DNA from: an uncultured Pelagibacteraceae bacterium
GTDB taxonomy: Bacteria; Pseudomonadota; Alphaproteobacteria; Pelagibacterales; Pelagibacteraceae
Reading direction: 5' to 3'
Assembly (NCBI GenBank): GCA_902614905.1
Contig: CACMMN010000003.1
Span: 35,141-99,140 of the forward strand
Length of the DNA: 64,000 bases
Below the pieces are notes generated by a model that was not told where the DNA came from, searched no databases, and saw only the letters and a list, made by a program, of their open reading frames with translations. Below are positions 45,374 through 56,620 of the stretch, piece after piece; position 1 is the first letter of the stretch; every line of letters begins with the position of its first letter. The translations under genes were made by a program, and so were the position numbers.

Positions 45374-46078
45374 ATGCAGCAGAATCTTCAGCAAAAAAAA
45401 GGTTTAGTGAAAAGTGTTTTTGACACAGTTTATAATAAATACGATTTAATGAACGATTTTATGTCTTTAGGTATTCACAGATATTGGAAAAAAGAGTTGA
45501 TAAGACAAATTAATCCATCATCAAATGATACACTTGTTGATGTGGCTTGTGGTACGGGAGATATCGCAAAACTATTTTCGGACGTTAATCAAAATAAATC
45601 AAAAATATTGTGTGTAGATTTTAATCGCAAAATGTTGGATGAAGGAAAAAAAAGATTAAAAACATATAAAAATATTAAATGGAAACTTTCTAATGCCGAA
45701 AAACTAAATTTGCCGAGTAATAGTTTTGATTTTTATACAATAAGTTTTGGACTAAGAAATACTAAAAATTTAAATAAATCTATTAAAGAAGCTTACAGAG
45801 TATTAAAAAAAGGTGGAAGATTTTTTTGTTTAGAATTTTCAAAAATTCAAAATCAAAATTTAGAATTTTTTTACAAAAATTACTCTAAAATTATTCCAAC
45901 AATTGGCAAAATAGTTGTGGGGGAAAGTAAACCATACGAATATTTGATACAAAGTATTGAAAATTTTGTAAATCAAGAGGAATTAATTGAAATTTTAAAG
46001 AGTAATAAATTTTATAAACCAAATTATAAAAATCTTTCAGGTGGTATAGTTTCGATACATTCAGGTTGGAAAATATGA
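45374..46078 (+). CDS. ubiE: Ubiquinone/menaquinone C-methyltransferase UbiE
   Basis: The 234-aa SAM methyltransferase for the C-methylation step of ubiquinone (and menaquinone, if present). It opens with VKSVFDTVYNKYDLMNDFMS and GIHRYWKKEL, the UbiE signature. Motif I is LVDVACGTGDIAKLF (about 54-68). FYTISFGLRNTKNL and KPYEYLIQSIENF are further family blocks. It overlaps ubiB by four bases (ATGA), a conserved ubiE-ubiB pair; ubiJ, often between them in gammaproteobacteria, is absent. Confidence 0.97.
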   Translation: MQQNLQQKKGLVKSVFDTVYNKYDLMNDFMSLGIHRYWKKELIRQINPSSNDTLVDVACGTGDIAKLFSDVNQNKSKILCVDFNRKMLDEGKKRLKTYKNIKWKLSNAEKLNLPSNSFDFYTISFGLRNTKNLNKSIKEAYRVLKKGGRFFCLEFSKIQNQNLEFFYKNYSKIIPTIGKIVVGESKPYEYLIQSIENFVNQEELIEILKSNKFYKPNYKNLSGGIVSIHSGWKI

Positions 46079-47634
46079 TTAATAGAATTATTATATTATT
46101 TAAAATTGCAAGAAAGATAGGTTCATCAGATATTATAGAAATTGTTGATAAATCCCACAAAGTTCCATTTTTTATCAAATTATTTTTTAATTTAGTTTCA
46201 TTATCTTTTACTAAAAACCAAAAAAAAACAAGGAACACAAATGATCTGAGCTCAACAATTCAGGATTTGGGAACTACTTTTATAAAGCTTGGACAATTTT
46301 TAGCAACAAGACCGGATATCATTGGAGAAGAACTTACAAAAAATTTAGAAAAATTGCAGGACAAATTACCTCCATTTTCAAAATTGTTAGCAGAAAATAT
46401 TATACGAGATGAGCTTGGAGAATTAACAGCAAAAAATATAATTGAATTCTCTGACCCTATTGCAGCAGCATCAATTGCACAAGTTCATAAAGCTAAGATA
46501 AACGAGGGTAATACCATAAAAGATGTAGCTATAAAAGTTTTAAGACCAAATATTAAAGAAATATTTAATTCTGAAATTGATGCAATAATGATGTTAGCAT
46601 ATTTAGTAGAAACGTTTATTCCAAAAACTAAAAGATTAAAATTAATTGAAGTTGTCTTTTTATTTAAAGAAATAACAAATCACGAAATGGACTTAAGATT
46701 TGAGGCGGCGGCGGCTAACGAATACTTAGAAAATACAAAGAATGATTTAGGTTTTAACGTACCTAAAATATACTGGAATTTTACCAGTGAGAGTGTACTA
46801 ACTTTAGATTGGGTTGATGGTATATCTATAAGAGAGAAAGATAAATTAATCGAGAGTGGAAAAAATACCTCAAAAATTGCATCTGATTTAATACAACATT
46901 TTTTAAGACAGGCTGTTAGAGACGGTTTTTTCCACGCTGATATGCATCAAGGAAATATTTTTATAAATTCATCAGGCCAAATTGTACCAATAGATTTTGG
47001 GATAATGGGCAGAATTGATAAACTTAATAGAAGATATCTAGCTGAAATATTATTTGGTTTTGTAAGTCGAGATTATAAGAAAGTAGCCGAGGTTCATCTT
47101 GTTGCAGGATTAGTGCCAAAAAATGTCTCAGTTGATGAACTTGCTCAAGCGCTAAGATCAATTGGAGAACCAATATTTGGTCAGAGTGTAAAAGATATAT
47201 CTGGTGGAAAATTGTTAAAACAATTGTTTGACATAACCGAAAAATTTAACATGCAAACGCAGCCACAACTTTTGTTGTTGCAAAAGACAATGGTTGTTGT
47301 GGAAGGGGTTTCAAGAAAATTAGATCCAAATACTAATATTTGGGAAACCTCAAGACCTGTATTAGAAAATTGGTTAAAAGAAACTAAAGATCCAATTAAA
47401 AATGTTGTAGACTCTTTAAAAGATTCTGCAGAAATTTTAAAAAAAATTCCAGAATTTCCAAAAGTAATGGAAAATGCAAATCAAGCTTTGGTATTCTTAG
47501 CTAGTGGTCAAATTCCACAAAATACCAATTCTTATTCCTCGCTAACTGAAAAGAAAAACGAGATGAAATCTCTGAGAAACCAAAGTATTATTGGTTTATT
47601 AATACTTGTTTTTTTAGGCGTCATAGTATTTTAA
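46075..47634 (+). CDS. ubiB: UbiB atypical kinase-like ATPase for ubiquinone synthesis
   Basis: A 519-aa membrane-associated ABC1/ADCK-family ATPase needed for ubiquinone biosynthesis. The KxGQ motif is in IKLGQFLATRPDIIGEEL (about 75-92). The Ala-rich nucleotide loop is AAASIAQVHKA (about 135-145). FFHADMHQGNIFI and VPIDFGIMG are the kinase-like catalytic and metal motifs. Two hydrophobic segments lie at the C-terminus (about 500-519). The start is ATG at 46075, overlapping ubiE. coaBC follows after six bases. Confidence 0.96.
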   Translation: MINRIIILFKIARKIGSSDIIEIVDKSHKVPFFIKLFFNLVSLSFTKNQKKTRNTNDLSSTIQDLGTTFIKLGQFLATRPDIIGEELTKNLEKLQDKLPPFSKLLAENIIRDELGELTAKNIIEFSDPIAAASIAQVHKAKINEGNTIKDVAIKVLRPNIKEIFNSEIDAIMMLAYLVETFIPKTKRLKLIEVVFLFKEITNHEMDLRFEAAAANEYLENTKNDLGFNVPKIYWNFTSESVLTLDWVDGISIREKDKLIESGKNTSKIASDLIQHFLRQAVRDGFFHADMHQGNIFINSSGQIVPIDFGIMGRIDKLNRRYLAEILFGFVSRDYKKVAEVHLVAGLVPKNVSVDELAQALRSIGEPIFGQSVKDISGGKLLKQLFDITEKFNMQTQPQLLLLQKTMVVVEGVSRKLDPNTNIWETSRPVLENWLKETKDPIKNVVDSLKDSAEILKKIPEFPKVMENANQALVFLASGQIPQNTNSYSSLTEKKNEMKSLRNQSIIGLLILVFLGVIVF

Positions 47635-47640
47635 TTTGTT

Positions 47641-48849
47641 ATGAATTTTTTAGAAAAAAAGAAAATATTGCTTATAATTTCTGGCGGAATAGCTGCCTAT
47701 AAATCATTAGATTTGATTAGATCTCTTACGAAGCTCCAGTGTGAAATTAAAACTATACTTACAAAAGGTGGTACTGAATTTGTTACACCTTTATCTGTTG
47801 CATCACTTTCAAAAAATAAAGTTTATTCAGATATTTACTCTGCTGAAAATGAGACTGAGATTGATCACATTTCTCTATCAAGATGGGCAGATTTAATATT
47901 AATAGCTCCAGCTACTTCAAATATAATTGCTAAAATGAGTCAGGGTATTAGCGATGATTTAGCAACAACTGTTGTACAAGCATCTAACAAAAACATATTT
48001 GTTTGTCCTGCTATGAATGTGAGGATGTGGGAACATGCATCAAATAAACAAAATATAGAAAAAATAAAAAGTTATAATTACAGAATCATAGGTCCATTTA
48101 ATGGAGAAATGGCATGTGGAGAATACGGTGACGGGCGCATGGCTGATATAGAATACATACTTAAAGAACTTGATAATTTTTTTAAATCTAAAAGTAATAA
48201 CAAAAAATTTAGAGCAATTGTTACAGCAGGCCCTACACGAGAATATATAGACCCAGTTAGGTATATTTCAAACAGATCAAGCGGTAAACAAGGATACGAG
48301 ATAGCTAAATCATTATTTAATAATGGTATTGAGACAACTTTGATCTCTGGTCCATCAAAACTTATCCCTGATCCAAACATCAATTTTTTAAAAGTAAATA
48401 CTGCTGAAGAAATGTATAAGAAAACAGTAGAAAGTTTACCATGTGATGTTGCTATTTTCTGTGCAGCTGTAGGTGATTTTAAAGTAAAAAATCTAAGTGA
48501 AGATAAGATTAAAAAAAATAAAGATCTAAATTTAGATTTTGAAAAAAATATAGATATTTTAAAATTGATATCTAAAAATAATAATAAGCCAAAATTAGTT
48601 ATAGGTTTCTCAGCTGAGACTAGTAATTTACACCTTAACAGTAAACAAAAGCTGCAAAATAAAGGTTGTGATTGGATAATAGCTAATGATGTTAGTAAAA
48701 AAGATATTGGGTTTGATTCTGATTTTAATGAGGTCTCAATATTTTATAAGGACAAAAATGTTGGAGATGAAATTATTCCAAAAACTTATAAATCAGTAGT
48801 AGCTGATGAGATTGTAAAAAGGGTTATCAATCAGCTAAATTTGATTTAA
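47641..48849 (+). CDS. coaBC: CoaBC: phosphopantothenoylcysteine decarboxylase/synthetase
   Basis: A 402-aa bifunctional coenzyme A enzyme. The N-terminal flavoprotein CoaC domain (1-180) has LLIISGGIAAYKSLDLIR and the active-site region CPAMNVRMWEHASN. ACGEYGDGRM includes the catalytic Cys of the decarboxylase flap. The C-terminal CoaB domain (about 190-402) begins AIVTAGPTREYIDPVRYISN, with SSGKQGYEIA and CDWIIANDVS. It ends in a TAATG overlap with dut, the same coaBC-dut order as in enteric bacteria. Confidence 0.97.
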   Translation: MNFLEKKKILLIISGGIAAYKSLDLIRSLTKLQCEIKTILTKGGTEFVTPLSVASLSKNKVYSDIYSAENETEIDHISLSRWADLILIAPATSNIIAKMSQGISDDLATTVVQASNKNIFVCPAMNVRMWEHASNKQNIEKIKSYNYRIIGPFNGEMACGEYGDGRMADIEYILKELDNFFKSKSNNKKFRAIVTAGPTREYIDPVRYISNRSSGKQGYEIAKSLFNNGIETTLISGPSKLIPDPNINFLKVNTAEEMYKKTVESLPCDVAIFCAAVGDFKVKNLSEDKIKKNKDLNLDFEKNIDILKLISKNNNKPKLVIGFSAETSNLHLNSKQKLQNKGCDWIIANDVSKKDIGFDSDFNEVSIFYKDKNVGDEIIPKTYKSVVADEIVKRVINQLNLI

Positions 48850-49289
48850 TGGTCAAAATATTAATTAAAAAGACTAATAGAAAAGTAATTACTCCAAAAT
48901 ATAAAACAGATGGTTCATCTGGGGTTGATTTGTCTGCATTTTTAGATAAAGAAGTTGTAATTAAACCAAACAGCTCAGCGTTAATTCCAACGGGGTTGCA
49001 AGTTGCAATATCTGAGGAATTGGAGATTCAAATAAGACCTAGATCAGGTCTGGCTGCAAAAGAAAGCATAGGTGTATTAAATTCTCCTGGCACTATAGAT
49101 AGTGACTATAGAGGTGAATTAAAAATTATTTTATTTAATCATGGTAAAAAAGATTTTGTAATTAATAATGGTGATAGGATTGCTCAAATGGTTCTAGTTC
49201 CAATTCTTAAAATGGAATTCGAGGAAGTTGATAGTTTACCTGAAACTATTAGAGGTCAAGGTGGTTTCGGGTCCACAGGAAAAAAATGA
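48849..49289 (+). CDS. dut: dUTP diphosphatase
   Basis: The 146-aa trimeric dUTPase converting dUTP to dUMP and pyrophosphate. All five motifs are present: motif 1 SSGVDLSAFL, motif 2 RPRSGLAAKESIGVLNSPG (spanning motifs 2 and 3), YRGELKIILFNHG, motif 4 NGDRIAQMVL and motif 5 RGQGGFGSTG. The catalytic Asp/Tyr environment is intact. Its start overlaps the coaBC stop and its stop overlaps the MoeB-like start, so it is tightly coupled to both. Confidence 0.97.
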   Translation: MVKILIKKTNRKVITPKYKTDGSSGVDLSAFLDKEVVIKPNSSALIPTGLQVAISEELEIQIRPRSGLAAKESIGVLNSPGTIDSDYRGELKIILFNHGKKDFVINNGDRIAQMVLVPILKMEFEEVDSLPETIRGQGGFGSTGKK

Positions 49290-50011
49290 GCCTTACAAAT
49301 AATGAAATAGAGAGATACTCAAGGCAAATTATTCTTAAAGATATAGGTATTAGTGGACAAAAAAAACTTAAGAAATCAAAAGTTTTAATCGTTGGTCTTG
49401 GAGGACTAGGTTGTCCAGCAGCAGAATACTTAAGTCGAGCTGGGGTTGGAACAATAGGCTTAATTGACCATGATAAAGTTAATTTATCTAATATCCATAG
49501 GCAATCTATATTTACGACTAATGATATAAAAAAATACAAAGTTGATGTTGTAAAACAAAGAATAAAAAAAGTTAATCCTCACATTAAAATAAAAAGCTTT
49601 AAGAAAAAAATTGATGATTTTAACACAAAAGAAATAATACAATCTTTTGATATAATAATAGATGGGACCGATAACTTTAGTAGTAAATTTTTAATAAACA
49701 AATTTTCCAAAATTTCAAAAAAAGTTTTAATTTCAGGGGCAATAGGAAAATTTGATGGACATATTTTTGGGTTCAATTTTTCAAAAAAACCAAAACCTTG
49801 CTTGGAGTCTTTTTACCAGGGTACACCTGATGATGACTTAGCTACTTGTGAAGAAGATGGAGTAATTGGTACAGTTGCAGGTATAGTTGGCAATATTCAA
49901 GCTAATGAAGCTATTAAATATATTTTAGATGTTGGAAAGTGTTTAAATGGAAAAGTTTTAATTATTAATTTATTGAGTTTAGAATTCAGAATATGCGATT
50001 TAGTACAATAA
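49286..50011 (+). CDS. ThiF/MoeB-family sulfur-carrier adenylyltransferase lacking the zinc site
   Basis: A 241-aa E1-like adenylyltransferase. The ATP loop is VLIVGLGGLGC (33-43), followed by LIDHDKVNLSNIHRQ (59-73) and DGTDNF (126-131). The conserved catalytic-position Cys188 lies in ATCEEDGV. Members adenylate the C-terminus of ThiS or MoaD. The usual four zinc-binding Cys are broken: only Cys172 of the first CxxC remains (PCLES), and the C-terminal CxxC tail is absent because the protein ends after FRICDLVQ. No carrier gene is adjacent, so thiamine versus molybdopterin cannot be decided. Confidence 0.88.
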   Translation: MSLTNNEIERYSRQIILKDIGISGQKKLKKSKVLIVGLGGLGCPAAEYLSRAGVGTIGLIDHDKVNLSNIHRQSIFTTNDIKKYKVDVVKQRIKKVNPHIKIKSFKKKIDDFNTKEIIQSFDIIIDGTDNFSSKFLINKFSKISKKVLISGAIGKFDGHIFGFNFSKKPKPCLESFYQGTPDDDLATCEEDGVIGTVAGIVGNIQANEAIKYILDVGKCLNGKVLIINLLSLEFRICDLVQ

Positions 50012-50451
50012 ATACGTTTAGGATAATATTTATAATTTTTTTTTTAATTTTTTTAGATAACACAAAAGCAGAAGAAAATTACTTTCTTTCTCTGAAATAT
50101 AATAAGGTAAATGTAAGATATGGCCCTGGGTTAGACTACCCAATCAAATTTGTATACTTAAAAAAAAATTTTCCAGTTGAAGTAATTGATGAAAAGGAAA
50201 ATTTTAGAAAAATTCTAGATTATAAAAATAATGGTGGATGGGTTCATAGGTCTCAGCTAAAAAAAAACAAATCATTAATTGCACTTCAAGAAAAAATACT
50301 CTTTAAAAATTCTACAAAATATTCAACACCAATAGCAGTGATTAATAGCGGTAGATTATTGATTGTAAAAAAAGAAGAAAAAAAATGGTTTAAAGTTGTA
50401 ACTGAAAACTATGTGGGATGGATTGATAATGAATATTTGTGGGGTAACTAG
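49993..50451 (+). CDS. Secreted SH3-domain protein
   Basis: A 152-aa protein with an N-terminal signal peptide (about 1-26, cleaved after DNTKA) and two bacterial SH3-like repeats. The first has NKVNVRYGPGLDYPI (about 36-50) and GGWVHRSQL, and the second KWFKVVTENYVGWIDNEYLW at the C-terminus. Such proteins bind peptidoglycan or periplasmic partners in alphaproteobacteria. It overlaps the MoeB-like gene by 19 bases and converges on the DUF2061 gene with a four-base overlap. Confidence 0.85.
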   Translation: MRFSTINTFRIIFIIFFLIFLDNTKAEENYFLSLKYNKVNVRYGPGLDYPIKFVYLKKNFPVEVIDEKENFRKILDYKNNGGWVHRSQLKKNKSLIALQEKILFKNSTKYSTPIAVINSGRLLIVKKEEKKWFKVVTENYVGWIDNEYLWGN

Positions 50452-50693
50452 GACTTTTTACTTTTGCTTGCCCACCACTTATCAAGCACAAAGTACCAGA
50501 CCGAATTAGCTATTGGTTCAACAATTGCATCGGTCAAGGCAATCATAAAAGATACATCCGCTACAAGCATTAATACTGTAATAGCGATTGCAAAATGACC
50601 TATTGTATAAACAATTGTTCTTAATATTGAGCCTTTGTTATTTTTGTAAACGTCTCTACTTACCTCAAATATGCCCTTGGTAAATTCAGTCAT
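50448..50693 (-). CDS. DUF2061-family membrane protein
   Basis: An 81-aa protein with two hydrophobic helices (about 20-42 and 44-68). SILRTIVYTIGHFAIAITVL followed by ALTDAIVEPIANSVWYFVLD fits DUF2061. Function unknown. The start chosen is ATG 50693, whose A lies in the TAA of the upstream dioxygenase (TAATG coupling); the longer frame to 50720 would lie entirely inside that gene. The pairing with the dioxygenase is tight. Confidence 0.75.
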   Translation of the reverse strand: MTEFTKGIFEVSRDVYKNNKGSILRTIVYTIGHFAIAITVLMLVADVSFMIALTDAIVEPIANSVWYFVLDKWWASKSKKS

Positions 50694-51304
50694 TACTTGA
50701 ATGGACTGTCTAATACACATGCTACTAGGTGTATTCTCGCTTGCTCCCCTCCGTTAAAAAAATTATGGTATTTGGTGTTATTTGTTATCCAAACCCTGCC
50801 ATCAGCTGGCAAATGTTTTGCAACGTTTTCGATTACCATAGAACAACCTGGGTTTGTTATTATTGGAACATGCAATCTGCACTCTGGATCTTTATGCCAA
50901 CTTAAAGTAGATCTCGGTTCTTTCAATAATAATCTTACTCTTCCTAATTTAAACTTTTTACTTAAAGTTTCATAAACTTCTTTAAAATATGTTTTTTCAA
51001 ATTCTGGTAAAAGTTGAGTATATTTATATTCTTCAATTTCTACGTCTCTTGAAACTTCTTTTCCTGTCTCGTCTGCTATGGTCCAATATTTACCTCTAAT
51101 GTTATTACCTTTAATAGAATTTTCATCATTAGGTATCTGGTTAAGCGGGATTGCGCCAAAGTGTGTAACACCTGGGGAATTAAACTTTTTTTCTTCAAGA
51201 ATTTTATCTAAATCAGCTCTAAGTTTTTCAATATCAAATTTTAAATTAGGCACTTCGTAGAAGTCTTCAAAGCTTACTTTTGGTGTATTAATTGCAGTTT
51301 CCAT
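50693..51304 (-). CDS. Aspartyl/asparaginyl beta-hydroxylase-like 2OG-Fe(II) dioxygenase
   Basis: A 203-aa soluble iron/2-oxoglutarate oxygenase. The metal/co-substrate motif is SWHKDPECRLHVPI (His137, Asp139, His145), then His180 in NTKYHNFFNGG and Arg190 for 2-oxoglutarate binding. VWITNN is typical of the Asp/Asn/Pro hydroxylase family. Its substrate could be a protein, peptide or free amino acid. It lies four bases after katG on the same strand and is coupled to DUF2061. Confidence 0.85.
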   Translation of the reverse strand: METAINTPKVSFEDFYEVPNLKFDIEKLRADLDKILEEKKFNSPGVTHFGAIPLNQIPNDENSIKGNNIRGKYWTIADETGKEVSRDVEIEEYKYTQLLPEFEKTYFKEVYETLSKKFKLGRVRLLLKEPRSTLSWHKDPECRLHVPIITNPGCSMVIENVAKHLPADGRVWITNNTKYHNFFNGGEQARIHLVACVLDSPFK

Positions 51305-51308
51305 TTTA

Positions 51309-53552
<2,244 letters not shown>

Positions 53553-53561
53553 TTATTATAT

Positions 53562-53590
53562 TTTATAATAATTCTAAATAAATTTGTCAA
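53562..53590 (-). promoter_or_regulatory. katG promoter overlapped by Irr-box-like site 1
   Basis: On the minus strand TTGACA (53585-53590), a 17-bp spacer and TATAAA (53562-53567) form a near-consensus promoter. The site TTTAGAATTATTATAAA (minus strand, 53562-53578) covers the -10 and half the spacer. It resembles the iron-control element recognised by Irr, built on TTTAGAA half-sites. Binding here would block RNA polymerase. Confidence 0.7.
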
Positions 53591-53593
53591 CAG

Positions 53594-53610
53594 TTTAGAA
53601 CTATTATAAT
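53594..53610. promoter_or_regulatory. Irr-box-like site 2 upstream of the katG -35
   Basis: TTTAGAACTATTATAAT lies three bases upstream of the katG -35 in opposite orientation to site 1 and matches it at 15 of 17 positions. It also sits just downstream of the irr stop. It could be a second operator for cooperative Irr binding. Confidence 0.6.
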
Positions 53611-53622
53611 GTAGAAATTGAA

Positions 53623-54042
53623 TTAAGATTTGTCGTCTTCGACTTTAACAAGAACTTCTACTGACTTAATTTTTTTTCCAGGAATTCTTGTATTAATTTT
53701 AACTGGCTCAACATCTGCATCATCTATATCTATTAAATCTTTTTGGGTCTCATCATAGAAATGGTGGTGATGCGACGTATTGGTATCAAAATAACTTTGA
53801 TCAGAATTAATTGGTATCTCTTTTAAGTACCCTTTATTTTTGAAAGCATGAACTGTGTTATAAACAGTTGCAAGTGAGATTTTGTCATTTGTTGACTTAC
53901 TTATTCTTTTAACAAGTTCGTTAATAGTAAAATGAAAAGTCTTATGTGTATTAAACAGAACTTCGCAAATTTTTATTCTTTGTTTCGTTGGTCTTAAGCC
54001 AGAACTTCTTAATTTTTCTATATATTGGCTATTATTTAACAT
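53623..54042 (-). CDS. irr: Irr-type Fur-family iron/haem response regulator
   Basis: A 139-aa Fur-superfamily repressor. The winged helix has LRPTKQRIKICEVLF (16-30) and the recognition helix ISLATVYNTVHAF (55-67). The alphaproteobacterial Irr signature is QSYFDTNTSHHHHFYD, with a four-His run at 91-94 that binds haem in known Irr proteins; QKDLIDIDD follows. There are no Cys-pair zinc motifs as in PerR or classical Fur. It is flanked by katG downstream and diverges from fabA across 72 bp holding a third Irr-box-like site. Irr controls haem and iron genes in rhizobia. Confidence 0.92.
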   Translation of the reverse strand: MLNNSQYIEKLRSSGLRPTKQRIKICEVLFNTHKTFHFTINELVKRISKSTNDKISLATVYNTVHAFKNKGYLKEIPINSDQSYFDTNTSHHHHFYDETQKDLIDIDDADVEPVKINTRIPGKKIKSVEVLVKVEDDKS

Positions 54043-54047
54043 AGTAA

Positions 54048-54064
54048 TTTATAACTATTCTAAA
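54048..54064. promoter_or_regulatory. Irr-box-like site 3 between irr and fabA
   Basis: TTTATAACTATTCTAAA (reverse complement TTTAGAATAGTTATAAA) lies six bases upstream of the irr ATG in the divergent irr/fabA region. It is downstream of a possible irr -10 (TATAAT on the minus strand) and over the probable -35 zone of fabA. It shares the TTTAGAA-NNN-TTATAA pattern with sites 1 and 2. Autoregulation of irr is the simplest reading. Confidence 0.6.
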
Positions 54065-54114
54065 CTAAATCTATATTATATTTTTGCTAAATCAAGTATT
54101 AAGGATATCGAAAA

Positions 54115-54615
54115 ATGAAAAAAAGCTCATACACTTATGACGATTTAATCAGTTGTGCTAATGGTGATCTTTTTGGTCCAGGTAACGCAAAATTACCTGC
54201 ACCCCCGATGTTAATGTTTGATAGAATCACAGAAATTAGTGAAAACAAAGGTGAATTTGGTAAAGGATTTATTGTTGCTGAATTAGATATAAAAGATAGT
54301 CTATGGTTTTTTGACTGTCATTTCAAAAAAGATCCTGTAATGCCAGGATGCCTTGGATTAGATGCAATGTGGCAGCTTGTAGGGTTTTATTTGGGATGGC
54401 TAGGAAATCCTGGAAGAGGAAGAGCTCTAGGAGTTAACACGGTAAAGTTTACCGGCGAAGTTCTTAAAAATGTCAAAAAAGCAGTTTATGAGATTAATAT
54501 GAAAAGAGTTCTTATAAAAGAAGGTACTACTGTAGGTTTAGCAAATGGAATTTTGCTGGCAGACAACAAAAAAATTTACTCAACAGAAAATTTAAAAGTA
54601 GGTTTATTTAAATAA
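54115..54615 (+). CDS. fabA: 3-hydroxydecanoyl-ACP dehydratase/isomerase
   Basis: The 166-aa FabA, which dehydrates 3-hydroxyacyl-ACP and isomerises trans-2 to cis-3-decenoyl-ACP, starting unsaturated fatty acids. The active-site His and surrounding motif are [20 protein letters not shown] (about 63-82), and QLVGFYLGW follows. [11 protein letters not shown] near residue 30 is conserved. SD AAGGA precedes the ATG. It overlaps fabB by one base (TAATG). The irr-fabA-fabB-fabI arrangement is, as I recall, conserved in alphaproteobacteria. Confidence 0.97.
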   Translation: MKKSSYTYDDLISCANGDLFGPGNAKLPAPPMLMFDRITEISENKGEFGKGFIVAELDIKDSLWFFDCHFKKDPVMPGCLGLDAMWQLVGFYLGWLGNPGRGRALGVNTVKFTGEVLKNVKKAVYEINMKRVLIKEGTTVGLANGILLADNKKIYSTENLKVGLFK

Positions 54616-55826
54616 TGAAAAGAGTTGTTGTAACAGGGATAGGTGTTGTTTCTTGTTTAGGGAACAACCAAGAGGAAGTTTATCAATCACTATTAAATTC
54701 AAAATCAGGAATTTCTTTTTCAGAAGAATACAAAGAATATAATTTAAAGAGCCACGTGCATGGTAAGCCAAATATCAATCTTGAAGATCATGTAGATAGA
54801 AAATTTATAAGATTTATGGGACCAGGATCAGCTTATAATTATATTTCTATGGCAGAGGCAGTAAAAGACTCTGGTCTAGAAGAAAAAGATGTAAGCAATA
54901 CTTCAACTGGAATGATTATGGGATCAGGTGGCCCTTCTATTGAAAATGTTATTTTAGCAGCAGACAAAACTAGAGCAAAAAGTCCCAAACGTATGGGTCC
55001 GTTTATTGTTCCAAGAACAATGTCTAGTACAGCATCAGCAACCTTAGCTGTACCATTTAAAATTAAAGGTATTAATTACACAATCAGTTCAGCATGTGCA
55101 ACAAGTGGCCATTGTATTGGTAATGCAATGGAAATAATTCAATTAGGAAAACAAAAAATAATTTTTGCTGGTGGAAGTGATGAAGTGCATTTTGCAATGA
55201 CAGCAATGTTTGATGCAATGACTGCCCTATCTTCGAAATATAATGATACTCCTGAAAAAGCATCAAGACCTTATGACAAAACTAGAGATGGTTTTGTTAT
55301 ATCTGGTGGGGGTGGAGTTTTGGTACTAGAAGAATACGAACATGCAAAAGCTAGAGGTGCAAAAATTTATGCAGAATTAACTGGTTATGGTGCTACCTCT
55401 GATGGTTACGATATGGTTGCTCCATCAGGAGAAGGAGCAGTAAGATGTATGCAGATGGCATTAAGCACGACAAAAAATAAAATCGATTATATAAATACTC
55501 ACGGAACATCTACTCCAGTTGGAGATATAACAGAATTAAAAGCAGTTGGAGAAGCTTTTAAAGATTACAAACCAAAAATAAGTTCAACTAAATCTTTAGC
55601 TGGTCACTCTTTAGGCGCAACCTCAGTGCATGAAGCTGTTTATAGTTTAATAATGATGAAAAATAAATTTATTGCTGCATCTGCAAATATTCAGGATATG
55701 GATGATGAAGCAAAAAATTACCCAATAGTAACTAAAGTTGAAAAAGATGTTAATTTAAATTCTGTAATGTCTAACAGTTTTGGTTTTGGTGGAACTAATG
55801 CAACTTTAGTATTTGAAAAGGTTTAA
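54615..55826 (+). CDS. fabB: 3-oxoacyl-ACP synthase I (FabB)
   Basis: A 403-aa condensing enzyme that elongates the cis-3-decenoyl-ACP made by FabA. The nucleophile Cys is in [16 protein letters not shown] (about 158-173), and the two catalytic His are in [11 protein letters not shown] (about 297) and [10 protein letters not shown] (about 332). The C-terminal glycine motif is [13 protein letters not shown]. It forms an operon with fabA and fabI at 0-2 base spacing. Confidence 0.97.
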   Translation: MKRVVVTGIGVVSCLGNNQEEVYQSLLNSKSGISFSEEYKEYNLKSHVHGKPNINLEDHVDRKFIRFMGPGSAYNYISMAEAVKDSGLEEKDVSNTSTGMIMGSGGPSIENVILAADKTRAKSPKRMGPFIVPRTMSSTASATLAVPFKIKGINYTISSACATSGHCIGNAMEIIQLGKQKIIFAGGSDEVHFAMTAMFDAMTALSSKYNDTPEKASRPYDKTRDGFVISGGGGVLVLEEYEHAKARGAKIYAELTGYGATSDGYDMVAPSGEGAVRCMQMALSTTKNKIDYINTHGTSTPVGDITELKAVGEAFKDYKPKISSTKSLAGHSLGATSVHEAVYSLIMMKNKFIAASANIQDMDDEAKNYPIVTKVEKDVNLNSVMSNSFGFGGTNATLVFEKV

Positions 55827-55828
55827 TA

Positions 55829-56614
55829 ATGAGTTTGATGAAAGGTAAAAAAGGATTGATTATGGGTGTTGCTAACGAACGATCAATTGCTTGGGGTATA
55901 TCTCAAAAGCTTGCAGAATCTGGAGCAGAACTAGCATTTACCTATTTAGGTGAAGCATTAAAGAAAAGGGTTGTTCCTTTAGCGGAAAAATTAAACTCAA
56001 ATGTTACTTTTAGTTGTGATGTTGAAAAAAAAGAGGAAGTAACAAAATTATTTGAAGATATAAAATCTAAATGGGGTGAAATAGATTTCGTAGTTCATGC
56101 AATAGCATTTTCAGATAAATCTGAATTATCAGGGGAATATCTAAATACAACTAGAGAAAACTTTTTAAGAAGTATGTTAATCTCTTGTTTCTCATTTACA
56201 GAAGTTGCAAAAGAAGCATCTAAAATCATGAAGCAAGGTGGGAGTATGATTACGTTAAGTTATGAAGCCAATAAAGCAATTCCTAATTATAACGTGATGG
56301 GAGTATGTAAGGCTGCACTTGAGGCAAGTGTGAAATACCTTGCAAGAGACTTAGGTTCAAAGGGTATTAGAGTAAATGCAATAAGCGCTGGACCCATTAA
56401 AACTTTAGCAGCATCAGCTATTGGAGATGCAAAATTTTTATATAAATGGAATGCTGATCATTCCTTTCTGAAAAGAAACGTTGATAATCTTGATGTTGGA
56501 AATTCTGCTTTATACCTATTAAGCGATATGGCTGGAGGTGTCACTGGTGAAATACACTATGTTGATGCTGGTTATAATAAGGTAGGAATGCCAGATCCAA
56601 AAAATATTACTTAA
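55829..56614 (+). CDS. fabI: Enoyl-ACP reductase (FabI)
   Basis: A 261-aa SDR-type enoyl-ACP reductase, completing each elongation cycle with NADH. The cofactor region is GLIMGVANERSIAWGI (10-25), and the catalytic Tyr-X6-Lys is YNVMGVCK (about 156-163) with the upstream Tyr in SYEAN. AISAGPIKTLAAS is the triclosan/substrate loop region. It follows fabB by two bases and ends the operon; a GC-rich hairpin follows six bases after the stop. Confidence 0.96.
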   Translation: MSLMKGKKGLIMGVANERSIAWGISQKLAESGAELAFTYLGEALKKRVVPLAEKLNSNVTFSCDVEKKEEVTKLFEDIKSKWGEIDFVVHAIAFSDKSELSGEYLNTTRENFLRSMLISCFSFTEVAKEASKIMKQGGSMITLSYEANKAIPNYNVMGVCKAALEASVKYLARDLGSKGIRVNAISAGPIKTLAASAIGDAKFLYKWNADHSFLKRNVDNLDVGNSALYLLSDMAGGVTGEIHYVDAGYNKVGMPDPKNIT

Positions 56615-56620
56615 GTGTAA

